Part shown: piece after piece, positions 1 through 7,428 of the stretch
How positions within the stretch are numbered: the first letter of the stretch is position 1
How the letters are laid out: every line of letters starts with the position of its first letter
Source: Bacillota bacterium
GTDB lineage: Bacteria; Bacillota; Clostridia; Lachnospirales; Lachnospiraceae
Direction: 5' to 3'
Assembly (NCBI GenBank): GCA_023392535.1
Contig: JAEVYY010000025.1
Coordinates: 1-19,279, forward strand
Length of the DNA stretch: 19,279 nt
Program-made: the position numbers and the translations under genes
The notes under the pieces: model-generated
Databases searched by the model: none
What the model saw: only the letters and a program-made list of their open reading frames with translations
What the model was told of the DNA's origin: nothing

Positions 1-255
1 GGTGGAGTCCAAGCGAAAGCGTGCTACGAAACGAACTAGGCAGCGCATCCATTTTTATCAGAACCTTTATGGTGCAAATCATTATGGTGGAGTCCAAGCG
101 AAAGTGTGCTACGAAACGAACTAGGCAGCGCATCCATTTTTATCAGAACCTTTATGGTGCAAATCATTATGGTGGAGTCCAAGCGAAAGCGTGCTACGAG
201 CGAACTATGCAGTGCATCCATTTTATCACAACCTTAGATGGTGCAAAAAATATCT
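1..255 (+). repeat. Tandem array of three 85-bp units (half copies of a dispersed palindromic element)
   Basis: Three head-to-tail units start at 1, 86 and 171. Units 1 and 2 are almost identical; unit 3 (171-255) is diverged. Each begins GGTGGAGTCCAAGCG, runs through GGCAGCGCATCCATTTTTAT and ends in GGTGCAAATCATTAT. The unit equals the right arm of the full element at 5395-5582 plus a 6-bp flank. Units 1 and 3 hold GCGAAAGC (13-20, 183-190); unit 2 has GCGAAAGT. The array may continue left of the window. A reading frame crosses it, but 85 bp is not a multiple of three, so each unit is read in a different frame and coding is unlikely. The array ends 26 bp beyond the stop of the minus-strand PAP2 gene. 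Confidence 0.93.
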
Positions 256-281
256 TATGTCAAGAATAACCGACACTTAGA

Positions 282-950
282 TCAAGATTCCAAATTTTGC
301 CTTTTATGATAGGCGGTACTTGCTATAGAGGTATAGTCAATTACATATACAACAGCATAGATAATAACTGCCATTATGCAGGCTGTTATTACATCAAACA
401 TAGAATGCTGTTTTAGAAATACAGTTGATAGGATAATGCTGAGACTTAAAATAAAAGAACCTATTTGAATTCCTTTTCTATTATTTAGTCTGGATGACTT
501 TGCAATTGCAATATGGGCACCTATAGAATTATATACATGAATACTTGGAAAAACGTTAGTTGGAGTGTCCGCGCGATACAAAAACCGAACTAACTGAGTC
601 AACACATTGTCTCTTGGAAAAAAAACAGGTCTCAGGTGTTGCCCATTTGGAAAAAATGTTGATACAATCAAAAAGATCGTCATTCCTGTAAATAGGAAAA
701 GACATACTTTATGGTAGTCTCTTTTATCTGTAAAAAATAGATATAGAACTACAGCAGAGACATACGCGAACCATAAAAAATAAGGAATTATAAAAAATTC
801 GCAGAATGGAATGTAGTCATCTATTTTCATGTGTATTATGGTGTAATTACTGATATTTCGTTTTTCTAATGCAAGGAACCATGTAATATAAATCAGAGCA
901 TAAATGACAAGCGGAATTGCATGCTTATATTTTAAATAAAACTGCTTCAT
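282..950 (-). CDS. PAP2-superfamily membrane phosphatase
   Basis: A 222-residue integral membrane protein with about six hydrophobic segments. It carries the PAP2/acid-phosphatase signature in order: R107-P108 in GQHLRP, PSIHV with H138 at 135-139, and H182-x3-D186 in LKQHSMFD. The two histidines and the aspartate are the expected catalytic triad. Family members remove phosphate from lipid phosphates such as phosphatidic acid or undecaprenyl pyrophosphate at the membrane; PSIHV instead of PSGH recalls the inositolphosphotransferase-like branch. The start is preceded on the minus strand by AAAGGATC at proper spacing. The upstream neighbour on the same strand is a lipid kinase 177 bp away, so the two may act on the same lipid pool (inference). 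No clear terminator lies between them. The true substrate cannot be told from sequence. Confidence 0.85.
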   Translation of the reverse strand: MKQFYLKYKHAIPLVIYALIYITWFLALEKRNISNYTIIHMKIDDYIPFCEFFIIPYFLWFAYVSAVVLYLFFTDKRDYHKVCLFLFTGMTIFLIVSTFFPNGQHLRPVFFPRDNVLTQLVRFLYRADTPTNVFPSIHVYNSIGAHIAIAKSSRLNNRKGIQIGSFILSLSIILSTVFLKQHSMFDVITACIMAVIIYAVVYVIDYTSIASTAYHKRQNLES

Positions 951-1127
951 TTCAATAGATCCTTTCTCGCCACCAATGCGTCAGGAATGTTGTAGATAGA
1001 CAACAAATGAATAATAATTATCATTTGGTATTATACATCAATTGTTGTAATAATAGTATTGGTAATAAAATTTTATTTATTAATTCTTTCTTAATAGATA
1101 AAGGCGATAAAATATTGCTCAATCCTA

Positions 1128-2096
1128 TTAGTAAATAAAAGTTAGGTTTTTATAAAATGATTGCCATAGAATTTCTTTGGTGTAGGTGGTTACTTCGCCG
1201 TCTGTATGTACAAAAAGAGGGGTGTCTGCACGTAATCGGATGGTATGGGCTCTATGTATTGCAACTTCAGGAAAACTTATGTGTTTTCCCTTAAATGCTA
1301 AAGGAAGTATCTTCAATGCCCGTCCAATAGAAATATGATGAGCCACACACAGATCCAACAAATGGTCTGTAGCATTTGCTTGCGGACAGAACATAAATCC
1401 ACCCCCTTCGTATTTGTGTATCATAGCCGTAGCAAATAAGAGTTCGTCATAATGTATGGGTTCTTTATCATCCAGATAAATGTCGCATGATACTGATTTT
1501 CTCGTGAGGAGCTTCGTAAGTGCAATGGAAAGATAGGTGAGTTTGCCGAGTCCTATATGATTCAGAATATTTTTCATAGTGGAATCCATTGCTTTTTTGC
1601 AAACAGCGGCATCAAATCCAATGCCACTGCTGACACTAAAAAGGCGTCGTTCTGAATTGGAAATAAGACCATGCTGGCTGGCTTTGATATCATTGGTATT
1701 TATATAAGTTAAGAGACCTATATTCAATGATTTGATAGCCTGTTTATTGATAATATTCCTAAGTGCCTCAGACGGCGTAGAGGCAATACCCAGATCCCGG
1801 GCGAAATCATTACTGGATCCTGTCGGAATGTATCCTATGGTAGTCTGTTCACTTTTTTGAATTGCCTGAATTACTTCATTCAAGGTGCCATCCCCACCAA
1901 GCACGATGAACTGCAGTTCTTGTGCAGAAGGGTTCATCGTAAAAATAGTATCGGTAATCATAGTTGCATGGCCACAGTACTTCGTGAAATAAGCATAATA
2001 ACGTATTTTGTTCTCTTCTAATATAGGAATCAGGGATTTCCATATCTGCATGCCTCGTCCTGAGCGTGATGCCGGATTAATGATAATGTGATACAT
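1128..2096 (-). CDS. Diacylglycerol kinase family lipid kinase (YegS/DgkB type)
   Basis: This 322-residue soluble protein shows the DAGK catalytic domain from its first residues: N-terminal INPASRSGRG (6-15), the nucleotide-binding GGDGTLNE (67-74) and PTGSSNDFARDLG (91-103). The length is usual for the bacterial YegS/DgkB/BmrU family. These enzymes phosphorylate diacylglycerol or related lipids with ATP at the inner face of the membrane; DgkB recycles diacylglycerol into phosphatidic acid in Gram-positives. The substrate here is not proven. The start is supported by GGAGGG at good spacing. It is divergent from glyA, with 206 bp between them, and heads a likely two-gene unit with the PAP2 phosphatase. 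Together they could interconvert phosphorylated and free lipid forms. Confidence 0.9.
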   Translation of the reverse strand: MYHIIINPASRSGRGMQIWKSLIPILEENKIRYYAYFTKYCGHATMITDTIFTMNPSAQELQFIVLGGDGTLNEVIQAIQKSEQTTIGYIPTGSSNDFARDLGIASTPSEALRNIINKQAIKSLNIGLLTYINTNDIKASQHGLISNSERRLFSVSSGIGFDAAVCKKAMDSTMKNILNHIGLGKLTYLSIALTKLLTRKSVSCDIYLDDKEPIHYDELLFATAMIHKYEGGGFMFCPQANATDHLLDLCVAHHISIGRALKILPLAFKGKHISFPEVAIHRAHTIRLRADTPLFVHTDGEVTTYTKEILWQSFYKNLTFIY

Positions 2097-2205
2097 ATTA
2101 GGACCCTCCTTTCATATGATACAATTAAAATTTTACCAGTAAAAACAGACAAAGTAAAGAATGAAGAATTTTAGAATAATATGACACATTAAAGTAAGAA
2201 AGTGC

Positions 2206-2234
2206 TTGCATTTAAGAATGACAGTGTTTATACT
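2206..2234 (+). promoter_or_regulatory. Candidate sigma-A promoter of glyA
   Basis: TTGCAT (2206-2211) and TATACT (2229-2234) are separated by exactly 17 bp. The -10 matches consensus at five of six positions, the -35 only at its first three. Transcription would start near 2241, leaving a leader of about 60 nt. That leader has one small hairpin, GAAGAC (2244-2249) with GTCTTC (2259-2264). It is too short for a glycine or tetrahydrofolate riboswitch. Confidence 0.5.
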
Positions 2235-2302
2235 ATACGGAAAGAAGACGACAAAAGAGTCTTCATTAAATTATAAAACTGGAGCGAAAGAGAGGCAATA
2301 AT

Positions 2303-3541
2303 ATGTATTCGTTAGAAGAGTTGAAGATTGTAGATCCGGAAATTGCACAGGCCATAGTGGATGAGCAAGAAAGACAAAATAATCATATTGAGTTAATTGC
2401 ATCTGAAAACTGGGTGAGTAAAGCAGTTATGGCAGCTATGGGAAGCCCCCTTACGAATAAATATGCGGAAGGCTATCCGGGAAAAAGATATTATGGTGGT
2501 TGCGAATGTGTTGATGTAGTGGAGAATCTGGCAATTGAAAGAGCCAAAAAGGTCTTTGGATGTGATTATGCAAATGTACAGCCTCACTCTGGCGCACAAG
2601 CAAACATGGCAGTACAATTCGCCATTTTGAATCCCGGTGATACGATAATGGGCATGAATCTTGATCATGGTGGACATTTAACACATGGTAGCCCAGTTAA
2701 TATGTCTGGAAAATGGTTCAAAGTAGTACCTTATGGGGTGAATGAGGAAGGTTTTATTGATTATGATGAGTTAAGAAGAATTGCATTGGAAGCAAAACCA
2801 AAGATGATTATCGCAGGAGCGAGTGCTTATGCAAGAACGATAGATTTTAAAAAATTCAGAGAAGTAGCAGATGAGGTTGGAGCAGTTTTAATGGTAGATA
2901 TGGCTCATATAGCAGGCCTTGTGGCAGCAGGCCTTCATCCGAATCCGATTCCGTATGCAGATGTCGTTACGACAACAACACATAAAACACTTCGCGGACC
3001 GCGCGGTGGTTTGATTTTATGTAACCAGGCGGCAGCTGATAAATATAACTTTAACAAGGCAATTTTCCCAGGGATTCAAGGCGGTCCGTTAATGCACGTG
3101 ATAGCAGCGAAGGCAGTTTGTTTTGAAGAGGCATTATCGGATGAATTTAAGATATATCAGAAGAATATCGTGGATAATGCCCAGGCCTTGTGTAATGGTC
3201 TTAAGAAAAGAGGGATTAAAATCGTATCCGATGGTACGGATAACCATTTAATGCTGATGGATCTTACACCATTTGACTTGACAGGGAAAGCAGTTGAAAA
3301 GCTGTTGGATCAGGCACATATCACTGCCAATAAGAATACGATACCAAACGATCCGAAATCTCCTTTTGTAACCAGTGGTATTCGTCTCGGAACACCAGCA
3401 GTCACATCCAGAGGTATGAATCCAGAAGACATGGACGAGATTGCAGAAGCTATCTCATTGGTAGTAAAAGGTGGGGAAGAGAAAATAGAAGAAGCACTTG
3501 CTATTGTAAAAACATTGACTGATAAATATCCATTAGATTAA
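2303..3541 (+). CDS. glyA: Serine hydroxymethyltransferase
   Basis: This 412-residue cytoplasmic PLP enzyme interconverts serine plus tetrahydrofolate with glycine plus 5,10-methylene-tetrahydrofolate, the main entry of one-carbon units. Family motifs are all present: ELIASENWVS near residue 30, NKYAEGYPGKRYYGG (52-66), the cofactor region VDMAHIAGL with D199 and H202, and TTTTHKTLRGPRGG, in which K228 should bind PLP. Length is normal. The start follows GAGAGG with a five-base spacer and a candidate promoter at 2206-2234. It is divergent from the lipid kinase. The next gene begins 4 bp after the stop, so it probably shares the transcript. Nothing unusual is seen in the active site. Confidence 0.98.
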   Translation: MYSLEELKIVDPEIAQAIVDEQERQNNHIELIASENWVSKAVMAAMGSPLTNKYAEGYPGKRYYGGCECVDVVENLAIERAKKVFGCDYANVQPHSGAQANMAVQFAILNPGDTIMGMNLDHGGHLTHGSPVNMSGKWFKVVPYGVNEEGFIDYDELRRIALEAKPKMIIAGASAYARTIDFKKFREVADEVGAVLMVDMAHIAGLVAAGLHPNPIPYADVVTTTTHKTLRGPRGGLILCNQAAADKYNFNKAIFPGIQGGPLMHVIAAKAVCFEEALSDEFKIYQKNIVDNAQALCNGLKKRGIKIVSDGTDNHLMLMDLTPFDLTGKAVEKLLDQAHITANKNTIPNDPKSPFVTSGIRLGTPAVTSRGMNPEDMDEIAEAISLVVKGGEEKIEEALAIVKTLTDKYPLD

Positions 3542-3545
3542 TACT

Positions 3546-4880
3546 ATGTTAATGAAAAAAATTGTATCTATAGGAAGTATGGCGGCAATTGTAATTGCCT
3601 TTGTCTTCCTTATTATTAACAAGCAAACGGAAGGTCCGTCTGTAAATGACTCAACGGAAGGTGATGTGTCAACATCCGCACCTTCCAAATCAGCAGAAAA
3701 AACAATTGCTACCGAATATAGCTGTGTAAAGATATCATTTTTATCAGAAAACAAGCAAAATGACTCGGGAAATACATTTAAGCTGACTGATCCTCAGGCA
3801 GTTTCGTACATCGACTCTTTTATAAGAACAAGTACGCTTTCCATTCAAAAAAACAATCTGGAAAACAATCATACAAAGCAGTATTTGATTGAAGTGACAA
3901 ATGAAGTAGGCGGATATAGTTGCAAGCTTTACTATGATACCCTTTATCAAGAAGCTTATATGGTTAAGGATGGTGGTCTTGTTGAAATAGAAACGGACTT
4001 TGCACGCTACCTGAATTCCTTTTTCGAGAATAAAAACGTTATTTTCGATATAGATAAAACGGATGCTGCATTGTTTAAGGAATATGGATGGACGCTGGAT
4101 TATCAGATTAACGAGCTAAAAAGCGAACTGGTCAGGATTAATACTTTGTTTAATTTTGATCCGCAATCCTATTATTTTTCTTATAACAATGAGCTTTCGA
4201 AGGATATTGGGCTAGACATGAGCCGATATGAGAACACAGAGATTTTGGTTAAAATTTATAGAATTCATGAAAGTATGCCACAAAAGTTTTATCCAATACA
4301 AGACTGCAGAGGCATCATTGTTAAAAATGATGGGAAAACAATTGGCGCTTTTATCAGTGCCGGACGGCACAGTACTTTCTATGCATGCAGCCTTAAGGGA
4401 AATAACTTTGAAGACGTAACAGGAAAAACATTTAACGAATGGATTGCCTATAAAGTTAAGGTTGACAACCTCGAAGAAAGGCTCTCGAAGTTAAAGCCAG
4501 AACAAGTCATTATCGAATATTTTGAGGCACTTGACAGTAGAGATATTAAGCGCGCCAAATCCTGCGTTTCTAGAGAGATACTATTGGAAAATCTGTCGGT
4601 AAATATGGGAAATGAAAACTTATATAACAATAAATTGTACTTGCCTTTCACAGACGTTGATACAGGAGAAAATTCTGATTATACCAATTTGAAGTCAGCA
4701 AAGGTTTTAAAAATTGAGCTCATAGAGGACCCAGACAGTAATAATAAAATTTTTCGGGTATCGGTAGATCTTCAGTATAACAAAGAGATATCTATAAGTA
4801 GCGGAAAACAAACATGGGAATGCAGCATGATCTTTGAATCTTTGCAGACGGGTTGGAAGATAAAAGAGTTTGGAATGTAG
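3546..4880 (+). CDS. Membrane-anchored protein with DUF4830-like and DUF4829-like (NTF2-like) domains
   Basis: A 444-residue protein of unknown function. Residues 5-25 are one hydrophobic segment (signal anchor or uncleaved signal), followed by a Ser/Thr/Glu-rich linker to about 55, so the rest should face outward. Residues 56-165 have no family I recognise. About 172-300 resembles DUF4830: YGW at 180-182, YNNELSKDIGLDMSRY at 213-228, then a strand-rich part ending in DGKTIGAFIS. About 318-444 begins PEQVIIEYFEALDSRDIKRA and resembles DUF4829/NTF2-like domains. These assignments are from memory of the families and were not searched. It starts 4 bp after glyA with no visible Shine-Dalgarno, so translation may be coupled to glyA; ATG at 3552 is an equal alternative start. 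It converges with the oxidoreductase gene across the repeat region. Confidence 0.75.
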   Translation: MLMKKIVSIGSMAAIVIAFVFLIINKQTEGPSVNDSTEGDVSTSAPSKSAEKTIATEYSCVKISFLSENKQNDSGNTFKLTDPQAVSYIDSFIRTSTLSIQKNNLENNHTKQYLIEVTNEVGGYSCKLYYDTLYQEAYMVKDGGLVEIETDFARYLNSFFENKNVIFDIDKTDAALFKEYGWTLDYQINELKSELVRINTLFNFDPQSYYFSYNNELSKDIGLDMSRYENTEILVKIYRIHESMPQKFYPIQDCRGIIVKNDGKTIGAFISAGRHSTFYACSLKGNNFEDVTGKTFNEWIAYKVKVDNLEERLSKLKPEQVIIEYFEALDSRDIKRAKSCVSREILLENLSVNMGNENLYNNKLYLPFTDVDTGENSDYTNLKSAKVLKIELIEDPDSNNKIFRVSVDLQYNKEISISSGKQTWECSMIFESLQTGWKIKEFGM

Positions 4881-4895
4881 AGAGTGGGATTTGTA

Positions 4896-5081
4896 GGTGC
4901 AAATTTGGGCTCTTAGGTTTGCAATAGTAGGCTACGATTAAATGGATGCCAAATATAGTTCAATCGCAACGCGCTTTCGCTTGAACGCCACCGCAGTGGT
5001 ACGTAAGAGCATAGAAAACATGCTCAAAGTACCAGCGGCTGCGTACAGTTGCTCGTTAAACTAGGATTGATAGGTGCAAAA
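4896..5081 (-). repeat. Palindromic element, copy B (diverged)
   Basis: This copy runs from GGTGCAAAT (4896-4904) to GGTGCAAAA (5073-5081). It shares with copy C the block CGCAACGCGCTTTCGCTT, the central hairpin of GGTAC...GAGCAT and ATGCTC...GTACC, and AGCGGCTGCGTACAGTTGCT. Its terminal arm is degenerate and it lacks the GGTTCGGCATTC segment of copy C. Taking the arm that carries GCGAAAGC as the right arm, B lies in reverse orientation (GCTTTCGC on plus, 4973-4980). It begins 15 bp after the stop of the preceding plus-strand gene. Confidence 0.85.
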
Positions 5082-5093
5082 ATGAGTTTATCG

Positions 5094-5280
5094 ATTTGCA
5101 CCTTTTAGGTTACGGGAAATGTCTGCCGAACCTAGTTCATTCGCAACGCGCTTTCGCTTGGACTTACCGCAGTGGTACTAAGAGCATAAAGGACATGCTC
5201 TTAGTACCAGCGGCTGCGTACAGTTGCTCGTTAAATTAGGTTCGGCATTCATTTTTTGTATGGAATTGATAGGTGCAAAA
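5094..5280 (-). repeat. Palindromic element, copy C (187 bp, near-perfect stem)
   Basis: Ends are ATTTGCACC (5094-5102) and GGTGCAAAA (5272-5280). Inside is a long inverted repeat: TGCCGAACCTAGTT (5124-5137) pairs with AATTAGGTTCGGCA (5234-5247) with one mismatch. GCAAC pairs with GTTGC and CCGC with GCGG further in. The core is a perfect 14-bp hairpin, GGTACTAAGAGCAT (5174-5187) with ATGCTCTTAGTACC (5195-5208) and a 7-nt loop. The GCTTTCGC block (5150-5157) lies on one arm only, which gives the element a direction. The 114 bp after it (5281-5394) hold no gene; GTTGTACCTTTAAGG near 5300 may be a decayed element end. Confidence 0.9.
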
Positions 5281-5394
5281 ATGAGTATGTCGAGTTGTAC
5301 CTTTAAGGCAATGTTTGTCCTCGCTCTGGTTATCGCATATTAAAAATAGCTTATAATTAAATTTATGATACTGCAATTGCATAGTAGATCCAAA

Positions 5395-5582
5395 ATTTGC
5401 ACCTCAATAACCAAACAAAATGGATGCGCTGCCTATTTTGTAGAGTAGCTGTACGATACCGCTGGTACTTGAGCATGTTTTCTATGCTCTTATGTACCAT
5501 TGCGGTGGAGTCCAAGCGAAAGCGTGCTACGAAACGAACTAGGCAGCGCATCCATTTTTATCAGAACCTTTATGGTGCAAAT
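5395..5582 (+). repeat. Palindromic element, copy D (188 bp, full length)
   Basis: It runs from ATTTGCACC (5395-5403) to GGTGCAAAT (5574-5582). The arms AAATGGATGCGCTGCCTA and TAGGCAGCGCATCCATTT are inverted repeats. The centre forms GGTACTTGAGCAT opposite ATGCTCTTATGTACC, flanked by CCGC and GCGG. GCGAAAGC lies at 5516-5523 on the right arm. Its right arm is nearly identical to the tandem units at 1-255, and it is opposite in orientation to copies B and C. The arm sequence differs from copy C (TGGATGCGCTGCC versus ATGCCGAACC) while still pairing with its own partner, so base pairing seems conserved more than sequence. Short frames across it look spurious. Confidence 0.92.
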
Positions 5583-5652
5583 CATTATGTTGGAGTAATG
5601 GGCACTTAGCCTCTTATGCAATATTTGCCACGTTAATGTATTTTATTTTCCT

Positions 5653-5737
5653 ATGTACCATTGCGGTGGAGTCCAAGCGAAAGCGTGCTACGAAACGAAC
5701 TAGGCAGCGCATCCATCGGAACCATTATGGTGCAAAT
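5653..5737 (+). repeat. Palindromic element, copy E (right half only)
   Basis: The half copy starts at ATGTACCATTGCGGTGGAG and ends in GGTGCAAAT (5729-5737). It holds GCGAAAGC at 5677-5684 and the GGCAGCGCATCCAT arm. It matches the right half of copy D except for a deletion between CATCCAT and GGAACC. The left half is missing. It ends only 4 bp before the stop codon of the minus-strand oxidoreductase gene, as the array at 1-255 lies just past the PAP2 stop. Confidence 0.88.
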
Positions 5738-5741
5738 TGAA

Positions 5742-6968
5742 TTACAACAATTGATAACAGTACTGTCCGGATCTGTCAATTCCAAAGAAGTCAGCAAATG
5801 AAAGATGAAAGATATCTGTTTCTACAGAGCTTAAATCAACTTCATTTTTAATTACATATTGATAAATTCCACTGTAATCAATGTCTCCCTGAAGTAAGAT
5901 ACTATTCAGTTTCCCATTTCTTATGATTGCCTTTTTGTAGTTCTTTGCATCCTCGCAGATAAAAATCTCATCCCCTTCTTCGGCAACACCTCGCCCAAGA
6001 GATAAGGTGGTAAGCCCATAAAAATTCATCGTATTTTTCGTTGCATAGGAATCTACATCATTCATAATAATACCACACATATTATAAGCGGCGATCTGTC
6101 CTTGTTTCATAGCATTAGGCCATATAGCGGAAAGACCTGTCACATCACCAGCAGCATAGACATTTTCACAGGATGTTTTCATAGTTCTTGCGACTGTAAT
6201 AAAGCGATCCGTTTTAATCTTACTATTTTCAGCACATGCGATAGATGGGCGAACACCAGCTGCGACAATGATAAGGTCGCAGTCTATTTTTGTTCCGTTA
6301 TCTAGAAGCACCGCTTCAATATTTCCCGTTTCATTTAAGATCGTTTCCGAGGCTTTTCTTCCCAGTAAAAATTTGGCACCATGTGATTCAAATAATTCCT
6401 GATAGGCTTTTCCAGCTGTTTCATCCAATTGTGTGGGCAGTATCCTTTCGGCCATTTCAACGATGGTCACATTTTTTTGTTGTTCTAAAAATGCATATGC
6501 CGCATCCATTCCAACTAGTCCGGAGCCTACGATCAGAATATTTTTCGCACTTTCTGCCTGTTCCTTAATCCGAATAGCATCACTTAAATTTCTGAGTCCA
6601 AAAACATTGTTAGCGCTTCTGAATTGTCCAATTGGTGGAATCACGCTGTCGGCACCTGTCGCAATCAAAAGACGGTCATAAGCGATTTTTGTTCCATCAG
6701 CTAATGCTACTTCCTGTTCGTCAGTAAGAATTGAGGTTACGGATTGCCCCTTTATCCATATAATATTGTATTTCTCAAAAAAATCGTTAGGAACAAAAGA
6801 GATATTATCTTCATTTCGCTCATGGCTCAAATATTTATGGAGCATACAACGGGAATGCACTTGTTCATCCGATGAGATCATGATAATTGCAGCTTCGCTG
6901 TCAAGATCACGGATTGTTCTAGCAGCAGTAATTCCTGCAGCCCCAACTCCTATGATTACATGAATCAT
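5742..6968 (-). CDS. FAD-dependent NAD(P) oxidoreductase of the CODH cluster
   Basis: A 408-residue pyridine-nucleotide-disulfide-type flavoprotein. GVGAAG (7-12) is the FAD-binding Rossmann loop, ATGA (103-106) the usual junction, GSGLVG (148-153) the NAD(P)H-binding loop, and YAAGD (271-275) the second FAD contact. The redox-active CxxxxC of classical disulfide reductases is absent near the N-terminus; only C41 lies in that region. It overlaps the ferredoxin gene by 4 bp (ATGA) and has its own AGAGGAGG site. Clusters of cooS, cooF and such a flavoprotein are known in anaerobes and are thought to pass electrons from CO to NAD(P)+; that role is the best inference here. The opposite direction, NADH-driven reduction of CooS, cannot be excluded. 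Confidence 0.87.
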   Translation of the reverse strand: MIHVIIGVGAAGITAARTIRDLDSEAAIIMISSDEQVHSRCMLHKYLSHERNEDNISFVPNDFFEKYNIIWIKGQSVTSILTDEQEVALADGTKIAYDRLLIATGADSVIPPIGQFRSANNVFGLRNLSDAIRIKEQAESAKNILIVGSGLVGMDAAYAFLEQQKNVTIVEMAERILPTQLDETAGKAYQELFESHGAKFLLGRKASETILNETGNIEAVLLDNGTKIDCDLIIVAAGVRPSIACAENSKIKTDRFITVARTMKTSCENVYAAGDVTGLSAIWPNAMKQGQIAAYNMCGIIMNDVDSYATKNTMNFYGLTTLSLGRGVAEEGDEIFICEDAKNYKKAIIRNGKLNSILLQGDIDYSGIYQYVIKNEVDLSSVETDIFHLSFADFFGIDRSGQYCYQLL

Positions 6969-7417
6969 AATGGTACCTCCTCTACATAAATTGCTTGCTT
7001 AGGACATGACTTTACACAACTAGGTTCATAGCCTAGCGCCTGACAGAAATCGCATTTGATTACTTTGGTCTTGGTCTTAGTATCTGCTTTCAAAACTCCG
7101 TAAGGACAGTTCATCACGCACATAAAGCAAGAACCACACTTTTCTTCGTCGTAAAGAACCAGTCCGGTTACGCTATCTTTTTGTAATGCGCCACTCATAC
7201 AGGACATCACACACTCCGGTTGATCACAGTGACGACAGAAAATTGGAGCATACGTTCCATTTTTTCGTTGTACAATATGATTTCTGGATTCGTTTTGAAT
7301 ATCGGTGAGATCTAAATCGTAGAGATTGCCTTCTCCATTCCGATGTGCCTGCATGCATGCGACCGTACAATTCTTACATCCGTCACATTTTGTTGCATCG
7401 ATGTATATTCTTCTCAT
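6965..7417 (-). CDS. cooF: Four-cluster ferredoxin-like electron-transfer protein
   Basis: A 150-residue protein with 16 cysteines placed for four [4Fe-4S] clusters: C11/C14/C17/C21, C61/C64/C69/C73, C94/C97/C100/C104 and C122/C125/C134/C138. This is the CooF / DmsB / HycB-type polyferredoxin plan, normal in length, with no signal peptide, so it is cytoplasmic. It should take electrons from the B/D clusters of CooS and hand them to the flavoprotein encoded next. Its gene starts 11 bp after the cooS stop with an AGGAGG site and ends in a 4-bp overlap with the flavoprotein gene, so the three should be made together. Confidence 0.92.
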   Translation of the reverse strand: MRRIYIDATKCDGCKNCTVACMQAHRNGEGNLYDLDLTDIQNESRNHIVQRKNGTYAPIFCRHCDQPECVMSCMSGALQKDSVTGLVLYDEEKCGSCFMCVMNCPYGVLKADTKTKTKVIKCDFCQALGYEPSCVKSCPKQAIYVEEVPL

Positions 7418-7428
7418 ATGCGGTCCTC

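Noticed and set aside
1..255. Possible CRISPR array or coding frame in the 85-bp repeats
   Set aside because: There are no variable spacers: the whole 85-bp unit repeats. No cas gene is present, and the unit is not a multiple of three, so a frame through it reads each copy differently.
2235..2302. Glycine or tetrahydrofolate riboswitch before glyA
   Set aside because: The leader is only about 60 nt with one 6-bp hairpin; none of the conserved cores of these riboswitches is visible.
5363..5609. Open frames of 62 and 70 codons on both strands over copy D
   Set aside because: They follow the palindrome, are Arg/Cys-rich without a domain, have no ribosome binding site, and their sequence comes from the repeat.
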